The notes under the pieces: generated by a model
Told to the model about the DNA's origin: nothing
What the model saw: the letters and a program-made list of their open reading frames with translations, nothing else
Database searches by the model: none
From: Demequina subtropica
GTDB taxonomy: Bacteria > Actinomycetota > Actinomycetes > Actinomycetales > Demequinaceae
DNA: 64,000 nt
Reading direction: 5' to 3'
Assembly (NCBI RefSeq): GCF_000971235.1
Contig: NZ_BBMB01000005.1
Span: 174,667 to 238,666 of the forward strand
Shown: one piece after another, positions 28,209 through 37,699 of the stretch
Position numbering within the stretch: position 1 is the first letter of the stretch
Layout: each line of letters starts with the position of its first letter
Position numbers and translations under genes: made by a program

Positions 28209-28706
28209 TCATCCCACGCGGTGCAGCCAGCGCACGGGTGCGCCATGACCGGCGTACCGGAACGGTTCGAGCTCCTCGTCCCACGCCGTGCCGAGCGCAA
28301 GGTCCATGGTGCGCTTGACGTCCGCGAGGTTGCCGGCGTTGTCGATCGCCGCGCGGATGCGGTCCTCGGGGACCACCGTGTTGCCGTGCGAGTCGATCAC
28401 CGCGTGGAAGATCCCGAGCGACGGCGTGTGCGACCAGCGACCGCCATCCGAGCCGAAGGACGGCTCCTCGGTGACCTCGTAGCGGACGTGCTCCCAGCCG
28501 CGCAGGGCCGACGCGAGGCTGGCCCCCGTGCCCTGCTGGCCCTGCCACGACACCTCGGCGCGGAGCAGACCTGAGCCGGCGGGCTGATCGGTCCAGTCGA
28601 AGGAGGCGCGCGAGCCCAGCACTCCCTGTGCCGCCCATTCGATGTGCGGAGTCATCGCGCGGGTCGCGGAGTGCACGAAAAGAACACCACGGGTGATTGC
28701 GGCCAT
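28209..28706 (-). CDS. DUF3145 domain protein
   Basis: 165 residues. ATG 28706 is preceded by GGAAAGGAC. The sequence GVLFVHSATRAMTPHIEWAAQ, ASFDWTDQPAGSGLLRAE, RYEVTEEPSFGSDGGRWSHTPSLGIFHAVID and DNAGNLADVKRTMDLALGTAWDEELEPFRYAG follows the DUF3145 family throughout. It is widely conserved in actinobacteria and of unknown function. It is divergent from nnrE with 147 bp between. Confidence 0.9.
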   Translation of the reverse strand: MAAITRGVLFVHSATRAMTPHIEWAAQGVLGSRASFDWTDQPAGSGLLRAEVSWQGQQGTGASLASALRGWEHVRYEVTEEPSFGSDGGRWSHTPSLGIFHAVIDSHGNTVVPEDRIRAAIDNAGNLADVKRTMDLALGTAWDEELEPFRYAGHGAPVRWLHRVG

Positions 28707-28853
28707 GTCCTTTCCTTCCTGTGAGGTGCGTCTTCCCCTACGACCTCGATGGAACCGTCCATGGCACCGGGTGTGCCACGATTCTGCCTCACCCGCGCGC
28801 ATATCGCCAGCGACGCGCCCCGAGTGTCGGACCCTTGTGCGAGGGTGGCCCTC

Positions 28854-29531
28854 ATGAGCACCAGCGAGAACATCGTCAGCGTCGCGGGGCTGCGCGAGGC
28901 CGAGCGGCGCACCATGCTCACGGTCCCGGAGGACACCCTCATGGATCGTGCCGCCACCGCGGTGGCCGATGCGGCCCAGGCCCTCGCGGCCGAGCGCGGG
29001 CTCACCGTCGAGGGCCTGCGGGTCTGCGTGGTGGCCGGGTCCGGGAGCAACGGCGGGGACGCGCTGCTCGCGGGCGCTCAGCTCGCGCGCCGAGGCGCCG
29101 AGGTGGTCGCGGTCGTCGCCGCCGACCGCGTGCACGAGCGGGGCATGCGTGCGCTCGAGGAGGCGGCGGGCACGGGCGCCGTCTCCGGGGTGGACTTCCC
29201 GCTGGGCCGCGAGCGCGTGCTCGACGCCCAGCTGGTGATCGACGGATTCGCCGGGATCGGCGGGAGGCCCGGGCTTCCGGACGACGCCTGGTCGCTGCTG
29301 GGACGCGCGGTCGAGGCCGGGCTGCCCATCGTCGCGGTGGACGTGCCGTCGGGCATCGCGGCGGACTCGGCCGCGCTGCCGGACGCCGTCGACGGCGGGG
29401 TCCCCCGCCACGTGGTCGCGGACGTCACGGTCACCTTCACCGCGCGCAAGCGGTGCCTGGTCGAGCCGCCCGCCGCCCTCGCCGCCGGGCGGGTGATCCT
29501 GGCGGACGTGGGCGTCGCCCTGGACCCCTGA
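28854..29531 (+). CDS. nnrE: NAD(P)H-hydrate epimerase
   Basis: 225 residues. It interconverts the R and S forms of damaged NAD(P)H hydrate. YjeF_N signatures are VAGLREAERRTM, MDRAATAVADAA, VVAGSGSNGGDALLAGAQL, DGFAGIGGRPGL, VAVDVPSGIAADS and VTFTARKRC. The partner dehydratase (NnrD) lies 1.1 kb downstream in its own reading frame, rather than fused as in many bacteria. ATG 28854 has no good ribosome site and may be leaderless. Confidence 0.9.
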   Translation: MSTSENIVSVAGLREAERRTMLTVPEDTLMDRAATAVADAAQALAAERGLTVEGLRVCVVAGSGSNGGDALLAGAQLARRGAEVVAVVAADRVHERGMRALEEAAGTGAVSGVDFPLGRERVLDAQLVIDGFAGIGGRPGLPDDAWSLLGRAVEAGLPIVAVDVPSGIAADSAALPDAVDGGVPRHVVADVTVTFTARKRCLVEPPAALAAGRVILADVGVALDP

Positions 29532-29534
29532 CGG

Positions 29535-30035
29535 CTACCGCGAGGACTCGAGGGACTCGCGCAGCTCGCGCATCGCCTTGCGCCGGACGTCCTTGCGAAG
29601 GCGGTCGAGGTAGAGCTTGCCGTCGAGGTGGTCCACCTCGTGGTTGATGAGGCGCGCCCAGATCTCCTCACCATCGATCTCGACCTTGTCGCCGTTGAGG
29701 TCGGTTCCCACGGCGCGCGCGTACGCGGGGCGCTCGCACTCGTACCAGAGGCCGGGGACCGAGAGGCAGCCCTCCTCGCCCAGCTCCTGGAACTCTTCGC
29801 TCACCTCGACGATCTCGGGGTTGAGGATGTAGCCGATGTCCCCGTCGATGTTCCACGAGAACGCACGGAGCCCCACGCCGATCTGGTTGGCGGCGAGCCC
29901 GGCGCGGCCCTCGTAGTCCACGGTCTCGAGCAGGTCCTCGACCAGCTGTCGCACACGCTCGTCGATCGCGGAGATCGGCTCGCAGGGGGTACGGAGGACG
30001 GGGTCGCCGATGACTCGGATGTCGCGCATTGCCAT
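29535..30035 (-). CDS. def: Peptide deformylase
   Basis: 166 residues. It removes the N-formyl group from nascent proteins. All three metal/active-site motifs are intact: [25 protein letters not shown] and [16 protein letters not shown] (HExxDH). The last 15 residues are a charged helix. It converges with nnrE (3 bp apart), and the next gene (GNAT) starts 45 bp from its start codon on the other strand. It is likely essential unless a second copy exists elsewhere. Confidence 0.95.
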   Translation of the reverse strand: MAMRDIRVIGDPVLRTPCEPISAIDERVRQLVEDLLETVDYEGRAGLAANQIGVGLRAFSWNIDGDIGYILNPEIVEVSEEFQELGEEGCLSVPGLWYECERPAYARAVGTDLNGDKVEIDGEEIWARLINHEVDHLDGKLYLDRLRKDVRRKAMRELRESLESSR

Positions 30036-30080
30036 GGCGCCTATCCTCCCATGCCTCGGACGCGGGCGTATCGTCGGGAT

Positions 30081-30638
30081 ATGACGCTCGAGACCGCGAG
30101 ACTCCTGCTACGACCGTTCAGTGCCGATGACGCCGCGGACGTCCACGTCTACGCATCGGACCCCGCGGTGTGCCGATTCACCGATTGGGGACCGAACTCC
30201 GAGGAGGACACGCGGTCCTGGCTCGCGCACGCGGTCGAGGCAGGGATCCCCGCCCACTGGGCCATCACGCTGCGGGACGATGCGGTGGGCGGCGCGGGTC
30301 GCATCGCCGCCGGCACGGTGGTCGGGGGCATCGGGGTGTACGGACAGGACCGCGGTCCGCTGGACTCCACGCCCGGCGTGCGTGAGCTCGGCTGGGTGGT
30401 GCGGCGCGACCTGTGGGGCCGCGGCATCGCGACCGAGGCGGTCCACGCCGTGATCGAGGCGTTGCGCGAGGACGATGCGCTCGAGCAGGTCCATGCGCGC
30501 TGCCGTCCCGAGCACAAGGCGTCGGCGAAGGTCATGGCGCACCTCGGCCTCGCGCATTCGCACCGCATCGAGAACGACATCCAGCGAGACGGGCAGTGGA
30601 TGCACTCCGACCTGTACGTCCTCACCCTCGCCCCGTGA
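30081..30638 (+). CDS. GNAT family N-acetyltransferase (RimJ/RimL type)
   Basis: 185 residues. Acetyltransferase_3 fold: [20 protein letters not shown] at the N-terminus, [27 protein letters not shown] with the acetyl-CoA loop (RGIAT), and [21 protein letters not shown]. The substrate is unknown; relatives acetylate ribosomal protein termini or antibiotics. The start is ATG 30081; TATCGT at 30070-30075 could act as -10 for a leaderless transcript. It overlaps nnrD if that gene uses its GTG start. Confidence 0.88.
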   Translation: MTLETARLLLRPFSADDAADVHVYASDPAVCRFTDWGPNSEEDTRSWLAHAVEAGIPAHWAITLRDDAVGGAGRIAAGTVVGGIGVYGQDRGPLDSTPGVRELGWVVRRDLWGRGIATEAVHAVIEALREDDALEQVHARCRPEHKASAKVMAHLGLAHSHRIENDIQRDGQWMHSDLYVLTLAP

Positions 30639-30643
30639 GGCCG

Positions 30644-31489
30644 ATGCGCGTGTGGGAGCGCGACGACGTCGCGTCCGCGTGGCCGGTCCCGGGCGCGGCC
30701 GACGACAAGTACTCGCGCGGCGTGGTCGGGGTGGTCGCCGGCTCGGAGGCGTACCCGGGCGCAGCGGCGCTCGTGGTCTCGGGGGCGGTGCGCGCGGGCG
30801 CCGGCATGGTCCGGTACGTGGGCCCCACCCGGGCGCAGGACCTGGTGCTCGCGCATCGTCCCGAGGCCGTGGTCCACCATCCGGTCGACGCCGCCGAGCG
30901 TCTCCCCCGCGCCCAGGCGTGGGTGGTGGGTCCCGGCGTCGCGGACTATCCCGAGCAGGACGCCGCGATCGGTGCCGTGATCGCCGAGTCGGCGCCGATG
31001 GTGGTCGACGCCGGAGCCCTCGAGACCGTGGCGCGTGCGCGTGCGGCCGGGGCGCGTGCGATCGGCGCGGAGCGCGTGCTCCTCACGCCGCATGCAGGGG
31101 AGCTGGTGCGGACGCTCGGAGCGCTGCGCCACGATGTCACGGCCGCGGATGTCGAGAGGGACAGGGTGGGCCATGCGCGCCTGCTCGCGGAGACGGCACG
31201 CGCGACGGTGCTGCTCAAGGGCGCGCTCACGCTCGTCGTGTCCCCGGGTGGGGGCGCGATCGAGCTCCCCCTCGCACCCGCGTGGCTCGCCACGGCCGGG
31301 GCGGGCGATGTGCTCGCCGGGATCGCGGGGGCGCTCCTCGCGGCGGGCCTGCGGGCGGATGTCGCCGGCGCGACGGCGGCGTGGGTGCACGCGCGCGCCG
31401 CCGAGCAGGCATCTGTGGGCGGTCCTGTCGCGGCGCTCGACGTCGCCACGGCGCTGCCCAAGGTCGTCGCGGGGCTGCTCGCCGGCTGA
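30644..31489 (+). CDS. nnrD: ADP-dependent NAD(P)H-hydrate dehydratase
   Basis: 281 residues from ATG 30644. GTG 30635, which overlaps the GNAT stop as GTGA, is an equally reasonable start. It removes water from the S-hydrate of NAD(P)H using ADP. Carbohydrate-kinase-like (ribokinase fold) motifs are DDKYSRGVVGVVAGSEAYPGAA, VVGPGV, PMVVDAGAL, LLTPHAGELVR, TVLLKGALTLVVSP and the C-terminal WLATAGAGDVLAGIAGALLA. It acts with the upstream NnrE. Confidence 0.9.
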   Translation: MRVWERDDVASAWPVPGAADDKYSRGVVGVVAGSEAYPGAAALVVSGAVRAGAGMVRYVGPTRAQDLVLAHRPEAVVHHPVDAAERLPRAQAWVVGPGVADYPEQDAAIGAVIAESAPMVVDAGALETVARARAAGARAIGAERVLLTPHAGELVRTLGALRHDVTAADVERDRVGHARLLAETARATVLLKGALTLVVSPGGGAIELPLAPAWLATAGAGDVLAGIAGALLAAGLRADVAGATAAWVHARAAEQASVGGPVAALDVATALPKVVAGLLAG

Positions 31490-31492
31490 GCG

Positions 31493-32065
31493 TCAGAGGG
31501 CCCGGTCGACGTCGGGCCAGGTGACCCACACCATCGCGAGCAGCGCGCATGCGACCAGGACGCACAGGACCGCGGCGATCGCGAAGCCGGTGACCACCGT
31601 CTCGGACGCCGCCACGCGCGGCAGCAGCAGGCGCGTGAGCGCGGCGACCGAGGCGCACGGCAGCACGATCGCGATCGCGACGAACGCGAGCGCGGCGGGC
31701 TCGTCGCTGCCCGCCGCCACCATGCCCGCGGGGATCAACCCGAGGGTCCCACCCATGAGCGCGAACGCGGCCGAGGCACGCGCCGGAGAGGACCCGGCCG
31801 TGCGCGAGTGGAGGCGCCGTCCGATGGTGTGCGCGACCGCCGCGATGCCGACCGCGATGATCAGCGCGGTGACCGTGAGCACGGCGGCCTCGGTGTCGTC
31901 GACCCCCACGCGGGCCTCGCCCTCGACGCCGGTGAGCGTCTCCCACACCTGCGCCCCCACGTACGCGCATGCGCCCCCGATGAGCGTGTAGAGCGGGACG
32001 TCGACCACCGTCGCGATCCACGCCGCGACGAACGGGTCGCGCGGGCCGGCGGTGGCGTCGTTCAC
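31493..32065 (-). CDS. Five-helix membrane protein
   Basis: 190 residues from GTG 32065. TTG 32095, which overlaps the upstream stop as TTGA, is also possible and has slightly better spacing of a GGACGG box. Five hydrophobic stretches are visible: VAAWIATVVDVPLYTLIGGA, VLTVTALIIAVGIAAVAHTI, AAFALMGGTLGLIPAGMVAA, ALAFVAIAIVLPCASVAAL and VVTGFAIAAVLCVLVACALL. No family is recognised. It is the last member of a coupled gluconokinase / DUF1905 run and converges with nnrD, 3 bp away. Confidence 0.75.
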   Translation of the reverse strand: MNDATAGPRDPFVAAWIATVVDVPLYTLIGGACAYVGAQVWETLTGVEGEARVGVDDTEAAVLTVTALIIAVGIAAVAHTIGRRLHSRTAGSSPARASAAFALMGGTLGLIPAGMVAAGSDEPAALAFVAIAIVLPCASVAALTRLLLPRVAASETVVTGFAIAAVLCVLVACALLAMVWVTWPDVDRAL

Positions 32066-32091
32066 CTCCTCAGCGTCCCATGGGCGGGCCG

Positions 32092-32391
32092 TCAACCGAC
32101 CGTCCTGAGCGCGAATGTCGCGGAGGATCCAGGCGCGAGGCCCTCGGCGTCCAGCACCGCGCGCTTGACGGGCAGGATGAACGTGCGCCGTTCCTTCGAC
32201 GGGAAGACGCTGGTGCGCCACGTGGTGGCACCGACCGTGACCTCGACCCGGACCGCACCGAAGCCGCGCCGCGGTCCGTTCTGCGCGTCCTCGATCTCGT
32301 CCGCGACGTCGAACGGGAGGTCGGTGAACACCCAGGCCGCCTGGGTGGCCTCCCACAGGTAGAGCGGGGCCTCGAACTGGTAGGTGGTCAC
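32092..32391 (-). CDS. DUF1905 domain protein
   Basis: 99 residues. GTG 32391 overlaps the gluconokinase stop as GTGA. It follows the DUF1905 beta-barrel pattern: YQFEAPLYLWEATQAAWVFTDLP, RRGFGAVRVEVTVGATTWRTS and FPSKERRTFILPVKRAVLDAEGL. Function is unknown; the family is often fused to or beside a YdeI-like domain, which is not the case here. The stop overlaps a possible TTG start of the following membrane protein gene. Confidence 0.86.
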   Translation of the reverse strand: MTTYQFEAPLYLWEATQAAWVFTDLPFDVADEIEDAQNGPRRGFGAVRVEVTVGATTWRTSVFPSKERRTFILPVKRAVLDAEGLAPGSSATFALRTVG

Positions 32392-32873
32392 CGAAGCGAC
32401 GCTAGCGCCGCCTCCACGATCCGCGCTACGGGTTCCGTCGCATCGGCACGGAACCCGTACTCGTCTGCCCCGAGCGGCTCGAGGGTGGCGAACTGCGACG
32501 CCACGAGCGAGGCGGGCATGAAGTGGCCCTCGCGTGCGGCGCATCGGCGCTGCGCCTCCGCCTCGTCGAGCGCGAGCTCGAGGAACCACACGTCCGGGGC
32601 CGACGCACGGATCTGGTCCCGATACGTGAGCCTGAGCGCGCTGCACGCGACCACCATGCCACCGGGCGCCTCGTGCAACCGCGTGCCGACCCTCTGGAGC
32701 CACGGCCACCGGTCGGCGTCGGTCAGCGCGACCCCCGCGGCCATCTTGGCGACGTTCGCGGACGGGTGGAGATCGTCTCCGTCGACGAACGGCACGCCGA
32801 GCGCGGCCGCGAGCGCGGAGCCCACCGTGGACTTGCCCGACGAGGTCGGCCCCATCACCACGATCGCCGCCAT
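32388..32873 (-). CDS. gntK: Gluconokinase
   Basis: 161 residues. It phosphorylates gluconate to 6-phosphogluconate. The P-loop is VVMGPTSSGKSTVG; FVDGDDLHP and the NVAKMAAGVALTDADRWPWL block are diagnostic, followed by VVACSALRLTYRDQIR and EGHFMPASLVASQFATLEPL. ATG 32873 fits the family length. It is the first gene of a three-gene overlapping run, and no gluconate permease or regulator is adjacent. Confidence 0.93.
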   Translation of the reverse strand: MAAIVVMGPTSSGKSTVGSALAAALGVPFVDGDDLHPSANVAKMAAGVALTDADRWPWLQRVGTRLHEAPGGMVVACSALRLTYRDQIRASAPDVWFLELALDEAEAQRRCAAREGHFMPASLVASQFATLEPLGADEYGFRADATEPVARIVEAALASLR

Positions 32874-33025
32874 TCCGCCCCTCCCGACGCCGCATGTTTC
32901 CCCGGCGTTAAATCTTCACATTTCGGACACTCGACCCGCCGTGCCGGAACTACCATCACCCCAGGGGATCCTGGGAGACGTCGCGCCGCGCCGTGTTTCC
33001 GCGATCAGGGGGAAAGGATCCGCGC

Positions 33026-34741
33026 ATGGTGCGACCTGCGTGGGTACCGGCGACGCGCAAGGGCGCACGCCGCATCGGGGTGATCGCCCTGGCGACCATC
33101 GCCGTCACGTTCGTGATGAGCCTGGCCGCAGCGCCGAGCCTCGCCGCGCCCCTCATGGCCGCGACCGACGCGGACTATCCGGCGGCGCCCCCGCGTACGG
33201 TGGGGATCCTCTGGGCGTTCGCGCTCGAGGGGCCCGACGGGGCCGCGGGCGCGGGCGGCGCGCTCCATCGCGGCGAGAGCATCACGCTCCGCGCGTCGGG
33301 GCTGCCGCCCGGCGCGCGGGTCACGGTCGAGCTCCACTCGACCCCGCTGCCCATGGGCGCGGCTGCGGTCGACGCCGCGGGCGACCTCACGCTCGTCGCG
33401 GTGGTGCCGGAGGCTGCGGAGTCGGGGTCGCATGAGGTGGTCGCGACGTTGACGGGCGAAGGCCTCGACCCCTCGACCGCCTCGATGGCGGTCACGGTGG
33501 CCGACCTCCTCCCGGCGGTCGTGGCGGCGCCCATCCTGATCGATGTCATCGACCCGGCCCCGCTCATCGAGGTCGAGCCCGCACCGGAGCCCGAGGCGAG
33601 CGCACCCGCGGCACCCGCACCCGTCCTGGTGCCCGCCGCCGTGCCCGATCCCGTCGCCGTGAGCACCGAGCCCGCACCCGTGCCGACCGACGGCTACCAC
33701 TGGCTCGCCCCCACGGTCCCGACGCTCGGCGACCTGCACCTGTCCCCCTTGCGGGTCGCTGCGGCGGTGACCCTCGCCTCGGCGTTCCTGCTGCTCGCGG
33801 GCATCCCCGCCGAGCTGCTCCAGTCCACGCTCACCGAGAACTACTCGCGCGCGTTCGGGTGGCTCACGCCACGGCGCCGGGGCCGGCGGCGTTCGTGGGT
33901 GCGACGCACGCTCGCGCGACCGTGGCTCGCATGCGGCCTCACCGTCGCCCTCGCGACGGCGATCCTCGGGCTGGGGCAGACGGGCTTCCGGTTCGGCGCC
34001 GAGGAGGCGATCACCTACCTCAGCCTCTGGCTCTCGCTGACGATCCTCAACGTCGGGCTCAACGCAGGCAGGCTCCTCGCCTCCCGGCGGGGCCTGCGCG
34101 TGCCCGGCAGGCTCATGCCCCTGCCGGGCGCGCTCATCGTGGTGACCATCTCGGTCGTGGTCTCGCAGACCCTTCACATCGAGCCCGCGCTGCTGTTCGG
34201 CGTGGTGGTGAGCGTCCAGTACGGCCGCGCCGTGTCCACCAGGCACGAGGGCCGGCTCGCGCTCCTCGGGGTCGCGACGGCCTTCACGGTCGGGCTCGTC
34301 GCGTGGATCCTGCTCAGCGCGCTCGAGACCGTCTTCGCGGGCTCGGACGGGGTGGCCGTGACGCTGGCCGAGGAGACGCTCGCGGGCGTCGTGCTCGAGA
34401 CGCTCGCCGCGCTGGTCGTCGGCCTGCTGCCGTTCACCTATCTGGACGGCAAGGCGATCCACGACTGGAGCAGGCGGGCGTGGGCGGGTACCTACTTCGT
34501 CGCGGCGGTCGCCTTCGTCATCATCGCCGTGCCGACCGGGGACGACTGGCAGTCCTCGCAGACCCCCCTGCTCACCTGGCTGCTCATCGTCGCGGGCTTC
34601 GGCGCGATCGCCCTGACCGCGTGGGCCGCGTTCCGCTTCATCCCGGACCGCCAGCACGCCCCGGGGCACCGCTCCGTGGCGGCCGAGGCGGCAGGCGAGG
34701 AACCCGCCGAAGCCGCCGCCGCATCGTCACCCGGCACCTAG
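33026..34741 (+). CDS. Multi-pass membrane protein with extracellular Ig-like domain
   Basis: 571 residues. AAAGGA lies 8 nt before ATG 33026. There is a signal peptide (about 18-42), a beta-sandwich-like domain (about 75-155, GGALHRGESITLRASGLPPG and AESGSHEVVATLTG), a Pro/Ala/Glu linker (about 168-220), and eight or so helices from about 235. VGLLPFTYLDGKAIHDW lies between the last helices and resembles the GLLP motif of an actinobacterial membrane family. The domain order suggests a surface sensor or transport partner, not proven. It is a single gene divergent from gntK. Confidence 0.78.
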   Translation: MVRPAWVPATRKGARRIGVIALATIAVTFVMSLAAAPSLAAPLMAATDADYPAAPPRTVGILWAFALEGPDGAAGAGGALHRGESITLRASGLPPGARVTVELHSTPLPMGAAAVDAAGDLTLVAVVPEAAESGSHEVVATLTGEGLDPSTASMAVTVADLLPAVVAAPILIDVIDPAPLIEVEPAPEPEASAPAAPAPVLVPAAVPDPVAVSTEPAPVPTDGYHWLAPTVPTLGDLHLSPLRVAAAVTLASAFLLLAGIPAELLQSTLTENYSRAFGWLTPRRRGRRRSWVRRTLARPWLACGLTVALATAILGLGQTGFRFGAEEAITYLSLWLSLTILNVGLNAGRLLASRRGLRVPGRLMPLPGALIVVTISVVVSQTLHIEPALLFGVVVSVQYGRAVSTRHEGRLALLGVATAFTVGLVAWILLSALETVFAGSDGVAVTLAEETLAGVVLETLAALVVGLLPFTYLDGKAIHDWSRRAWAGTYFVAAVAFVIIAVPTGDDWQSSQTPLLTWLLIVAGFGAIALTAWAAFRFIPDRQHAPGHRSVAAEAAGEEPAEAAAASSPGT

Positions 34742-34861
34742 GACCTCGGTCCCGGGTGGGACACCCCTCCGGGCTTAGCGTGAAGGGGTGGAGGTCGTCG
34801 GCGACCACCCGTGCCGGGCCGCGCATCCGCGCCGCCGCCGCTCCTCCCGGAGGACGCGCGC

Positions 34862-35476
34862 ATGAGGCAGATACGGATTCACGGCCGAGGCGGACAGGGC
34901 GTGGTGACCGCCGCGGAGATGCTCGCCCGCGCGGGGTTCCTCGCCGGACATGAGGTCCAGGCGATCCCCTCCTTCGGCTCCGAGCGCACCGGGGCGCCGG
35001 TGGTCTCGTACTGCCGGTTCGACGACGCCCCGCTGCGCACTCGCGAGCCCGTCCTGGTGCCCGACGTGGTGCTGGTGCAGGACCCGACCCTGCTGGCCAC
35101 TGGCGGCGTGTTCGCGGGCCTCGCGGCGGGAGGGCTCGTCATCGTCGACACCACCACCTCCGCCGTCGAGGTACGCGCGGCCGCGGGCGCCCAGGAGGTG
35201 GACGCGACCGTCGTCACCGTGCCCGCGACGCCGATCACGCTGAGGCACCTGGGACGGCCCAAGCCGGCCGCCGCGATGCTCGCGGCCTACGCCGCGAGCG
35301 CGTCGGACGTGACGCTCGAGGCGGTCAAGCAGGTGTTCCGCGAGCGCTTCCCCGGTGCGGTCGGCGAGGCGAACGCGGCGGCCGCGGACGAGGCGTTCGC
35401 GTTCGTGCGGGACGAGCTCACCGGCACGTCCGAGAGCGAGACGGATGCGGCGGCGCTCGAGGCGAGGGAGGTCTGA
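34862..35476 (+). CDS. 2-oxoacid:ferredoxin oxidoreductase, gamma subunit
   Basis: 204 residues. The gamma domain begins RQIRIHGRGGQGVVTAAEMLARAGFLAG, then IPSFGSERTGAPVVSYCRF, the standard CoA-associated fold, and RHLGRPKPAAAMLAAYA. It is the first of four coupled genes (gamma, alpha, beta, flavoprotein/ferredoxin). The enzyme converts a 2-oxoacid plus CoA to acyl-CoA, CO2 and reduced carrier. No ribosome site is strong. The start codon matches the family N-terminus, so the longer frame from 34811 is not used. Confidence 0.9.
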   Translation: MRQIRIHGRGGQGVVTAAEMLARAGFLAGHEVQAIPSFGSERTGAPVVSYCRFDDAPLRTREPVLVPDVVLVQDPTLLATGGVFAGLAAGGLVIVDTTTSAVEVRAAAGAQEVDATVVTVPATPITLRHLGRPKPAAAMLAAYAASASDVTLEAVKQVFRERFPGAVGEANAAAADEAFAFVRDELTGTSESETDAAALEAREV

Positions 35477-35477
35477 C

Positions 35478-36707
35478 ATGCGCGAGGTGCTTGAGGGATC
35501 GCAAGCGGTCGCGCGCACGGTGGCACGATGCCGACCGGGCGTCGTGTGCGCCTACCCGATCTCGCCGCAGACCCACATCGTCGAGGCGCTGTCCGCCATG
35601 GCCCGCACGGGCGAGCTCGCGGACTGCGAGTACGTGAACGTCGAGTCCGAGTTCTCCGCCATGTCGGTGTCGATCGGCGCCTCGGCGGCGGGGTCGCGCG
35701 CGTACACCGCGACCGCCTCGCAAGGGCTGCTCTACATGGCCGAGGCGGTGTTCAACGCCGCGGGAATGGGGCTGCCGATCGTCATGACGGTCGCCAACCG
35801 CGCGATCGGCGCGCCCATCAACATCTGGAACGACCACTCGGATGCGATGGCGTTGCGCGACTCCGGCTGGCTCCAGCTCTACGCCGCCGACAACCAGGAG
35901 GCCGCGGACCTCCATGTGATCGCGTTCGCCGCCGCGGAGGAGCTCGAGATCCCCGCCATGGTGTGCATGGACGGCTTCGTGCTCACGCACGCGACCGACG
36001 TGCTCGAGCTGCCCACCGCCGCGCAGGTCGACGCGTTCCTGCCGACGTACGCGCCACGGCAGGCGCTCGACATCGACCACCCGACCACCATCGGCACCAT
36101 GGCGGGGCCCGAGTCCTTCACCGAGACGAAGTACCTCCAGCACCTGCGCTTCCTCGACGCGGCCGGGGTGATCGCCGCATGGTCGGAGCGGTTCCACGAG
36201 GCGTTCGGGCGGGAGGCCGGCGGGCTGGTGTCGCGCTACACGGCCGATGCCCTCGAGAGATCGCGCGACGCGGCGCCCGCGGACGAGGGCGACGTCACCG
36301 TGATCGCGATGGGGTCGGTCCTCGGGACCCTCCAGGCCGCGCTGCCCGCGCTGCGCGCCGAGGGCGTGCCGGTGAGGCTCGTGGGGATCGGCTCGTACCG
36401 GCCCTTCCCGGCCGAGGCGCTGCGCGACGCCCTGGGCGGCTCCCGCACCGTCGTGGTGATCGACAGGGCCCTCGAGCTCGGCTCGGGCGGCGTCCTCACC
36501 GGCGACGTCGGCCGCGCCCTCGCCGGCACGCGATCGCGCGTGCACTCGGTGGTGGCGGGCCTGGGCGGCCGGCCCATCCTCGAGGAGTCGCTGCGCGGCG
36601 TGGTGCGCCGCGCGCACGCCGGGGAGCTCGGCGCCCTGGAGTTCCTGGACCTCAAGGAGGGCGGCGTCCCCGTCCCGCACGCCGGCGCGACGGAGGTGCA
36701 CCGATGA
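35478..36707 (+). CDS. 2-oxoacid:ferredoxin oxidoreductase, alpha subunit
   Basis: 409 residues. It begins MREVLEGSQAVARTVARCRPG and VCAYPISPQTHIVEAL, the alpha-subunit start, then EYVNVESEFSAMSVSIGASAAG, YTATASQGLLYMAEAVFNAAG, NIWNDHSDAMALRDSGWLQ and the C-terminal IDRALELGSGGVL. The ATG follows the gamma stop by 1 bp. It contributes half of the thiamine diphosphate site and part of the substrate pocket. Which 2-oxoacid is used (pyruvate or an aryl/branched acid) is not determined by these motifs. Confidence 0.9.
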   Translation: MREVLEGSQAVARTVARCRPGVVCAYPISPQTHIVEALSAMARTGELADCEYVNVESEFSAMSVSIGASAAGSRAYTATASQGLLYMAEAVFNAAGMGLPIVMTVANRAIGAPINIWNDHSDAMALRDSGWLQLYAADNQEAADLHVIAFAAAEELEIPAMVCMDGFVLTHATDVLELPTAAQVDAFLPTYAPRQALDIDHPTTIGTMAGPESFTETKYLQHLRFLDAAGVIAAWSERFHEAFGREAGGLVSRYTADALERSRDAAPADEGDVTVIAMGSVLGTLQAALPALRAEGVPVRLVGIGSYRPFPAEALRDALGGSRTVVVIDRALELGSGGVLTGDVGRALAGTRSRVHSVVAGLGGRPILEESLRGVVRRAHAGELGALEFLDLKEGGVPVPHAGATEVHR

Positions 36708-37699
36708 GCATCGTCCACATCCCGTTCCTCCAGACCGGCACCCTCGCCGTGGGCGGGCGCCTGCTGTCCGAGGACGAACGTTCCCTCCAGTCGCAGGCCG
36801 ATCGCCCCTCCTCCCTCACCAAGGGCCACCGCGCGTGCCAGGGCTGCGCCGAGGCGCTCGCCGCGCGCTGGGTGATGGACACCGCCGTCGAGGCTGCGGG
36901 CGGGAGGCTCATCGTCGCCAACGCCACGGGATGCCTCGAGGTGTTCTCGACGCTGTACCCCGAGAGCGCGTGGAAGCCGCCGTGGATCCACTCGCTGTTC
37001 GCCAACGCCGCGGCCGTGGCGACCGGGATCGTGTCGGCGCTCCATGCGCAGGGGCGCGACGACGTGCGTGTGCTCGCGCAGGGCGGTGATGGCGGGACCG
37101 TGGACATCGGTCTCGCGGCGGTGTCGGGGATGTTCGAGCGCAACGACGACGTGCTCTACGTCTGCTACGACAACCAGGGCTACATGAACACCGGCGTCCA
37201 GCGGTCGTCCGCCACCCCGGCGGCCGCGCGCACAGCCACCACCCCGGCGGTGGGCCGCTCCCCCGGCCAGGCGTTCGGCCAGGGCAAGTCCATGGTCAAG
37301 ATCGCGATGGCCCACGAGATCCCGTACGTCGCGAGCGCGACCCCCGCGGACCTGCGCGACCTCGAGGCCAAGGTGCGCACTGCGATGTCGATGCATGGCG
37401 CGCGCTACCTGCACGTGCTGGTGCCGTGCCCGGTGGGCTGGGGCTCCGAGTCGTCGCAGTCGATCGCGCTCGCGCGGGCGGCGGTCCAGTCGGGGATCTT
37501 CCCGGTGATCGAGGCGCGCGCGGGCGAGCTCACCGATGTGCAGCGCATCCGCGAGCGCGCCGACGTCGAGGAGTACCTGCGCCCCCAGGCGCGCTTCGCC
37601 CACCTGTTCAAGACCGGCGGCGAGGATGCGCTCGCGCGTTGGCGTGCGCTCGCCGAGGCGAACATCCGCCGCTACGGCCTGCTGGAGGCACGCTCATGA
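36704..37699 (+). CDS. 2-oxoacid:ferredoxin oxidoreductase, beta subunit
   Basis: 331 residues. ATG 36704 overlaps the alpha stop as ATGA. Thiamine-diphosphate and Fe-S signatures are HRACQGCAEALAARWVMD (CxxC), NATGCLEVFSTLYPESAW, AQGGDGGTVDIGLAAVSGM and VCYDNQGYMNTGVQRSSATP, plus LVPCPVGWGS. These cysteines are placed as in PorB proteins that hold a [4Fe-4S] cluster. It forms the active site together with alpha. Confidence 0.92.
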   Translation: MSIVHIPFLQTGTLAVGGRLLSEDERSLQSQADRPSSLTKGHRACQGCAEALAARWVMDTAVEAAGGRLIVANATGCLEVFSTLYPESAWKPPWIHSLFANAAAVATGIVSALHAQGRDDVRVLAQGGDGGTVDIGLAAVSGMFERNDDVLYVCYDNQGYMNTGVQRSSATPAAARTATTPAVGRSPGQAFGQGKSMVKIAMAHEIPYVASATPADLRDLEAKVRTAMSMHGARYLHVLVPCPVGWGSESSQSIALARAAVQSGIFPVIEARAGELTDVQRIRERADVEEYLRPQARFAHLFKTGGEDALARWRALAEANIRRYGLLEARS

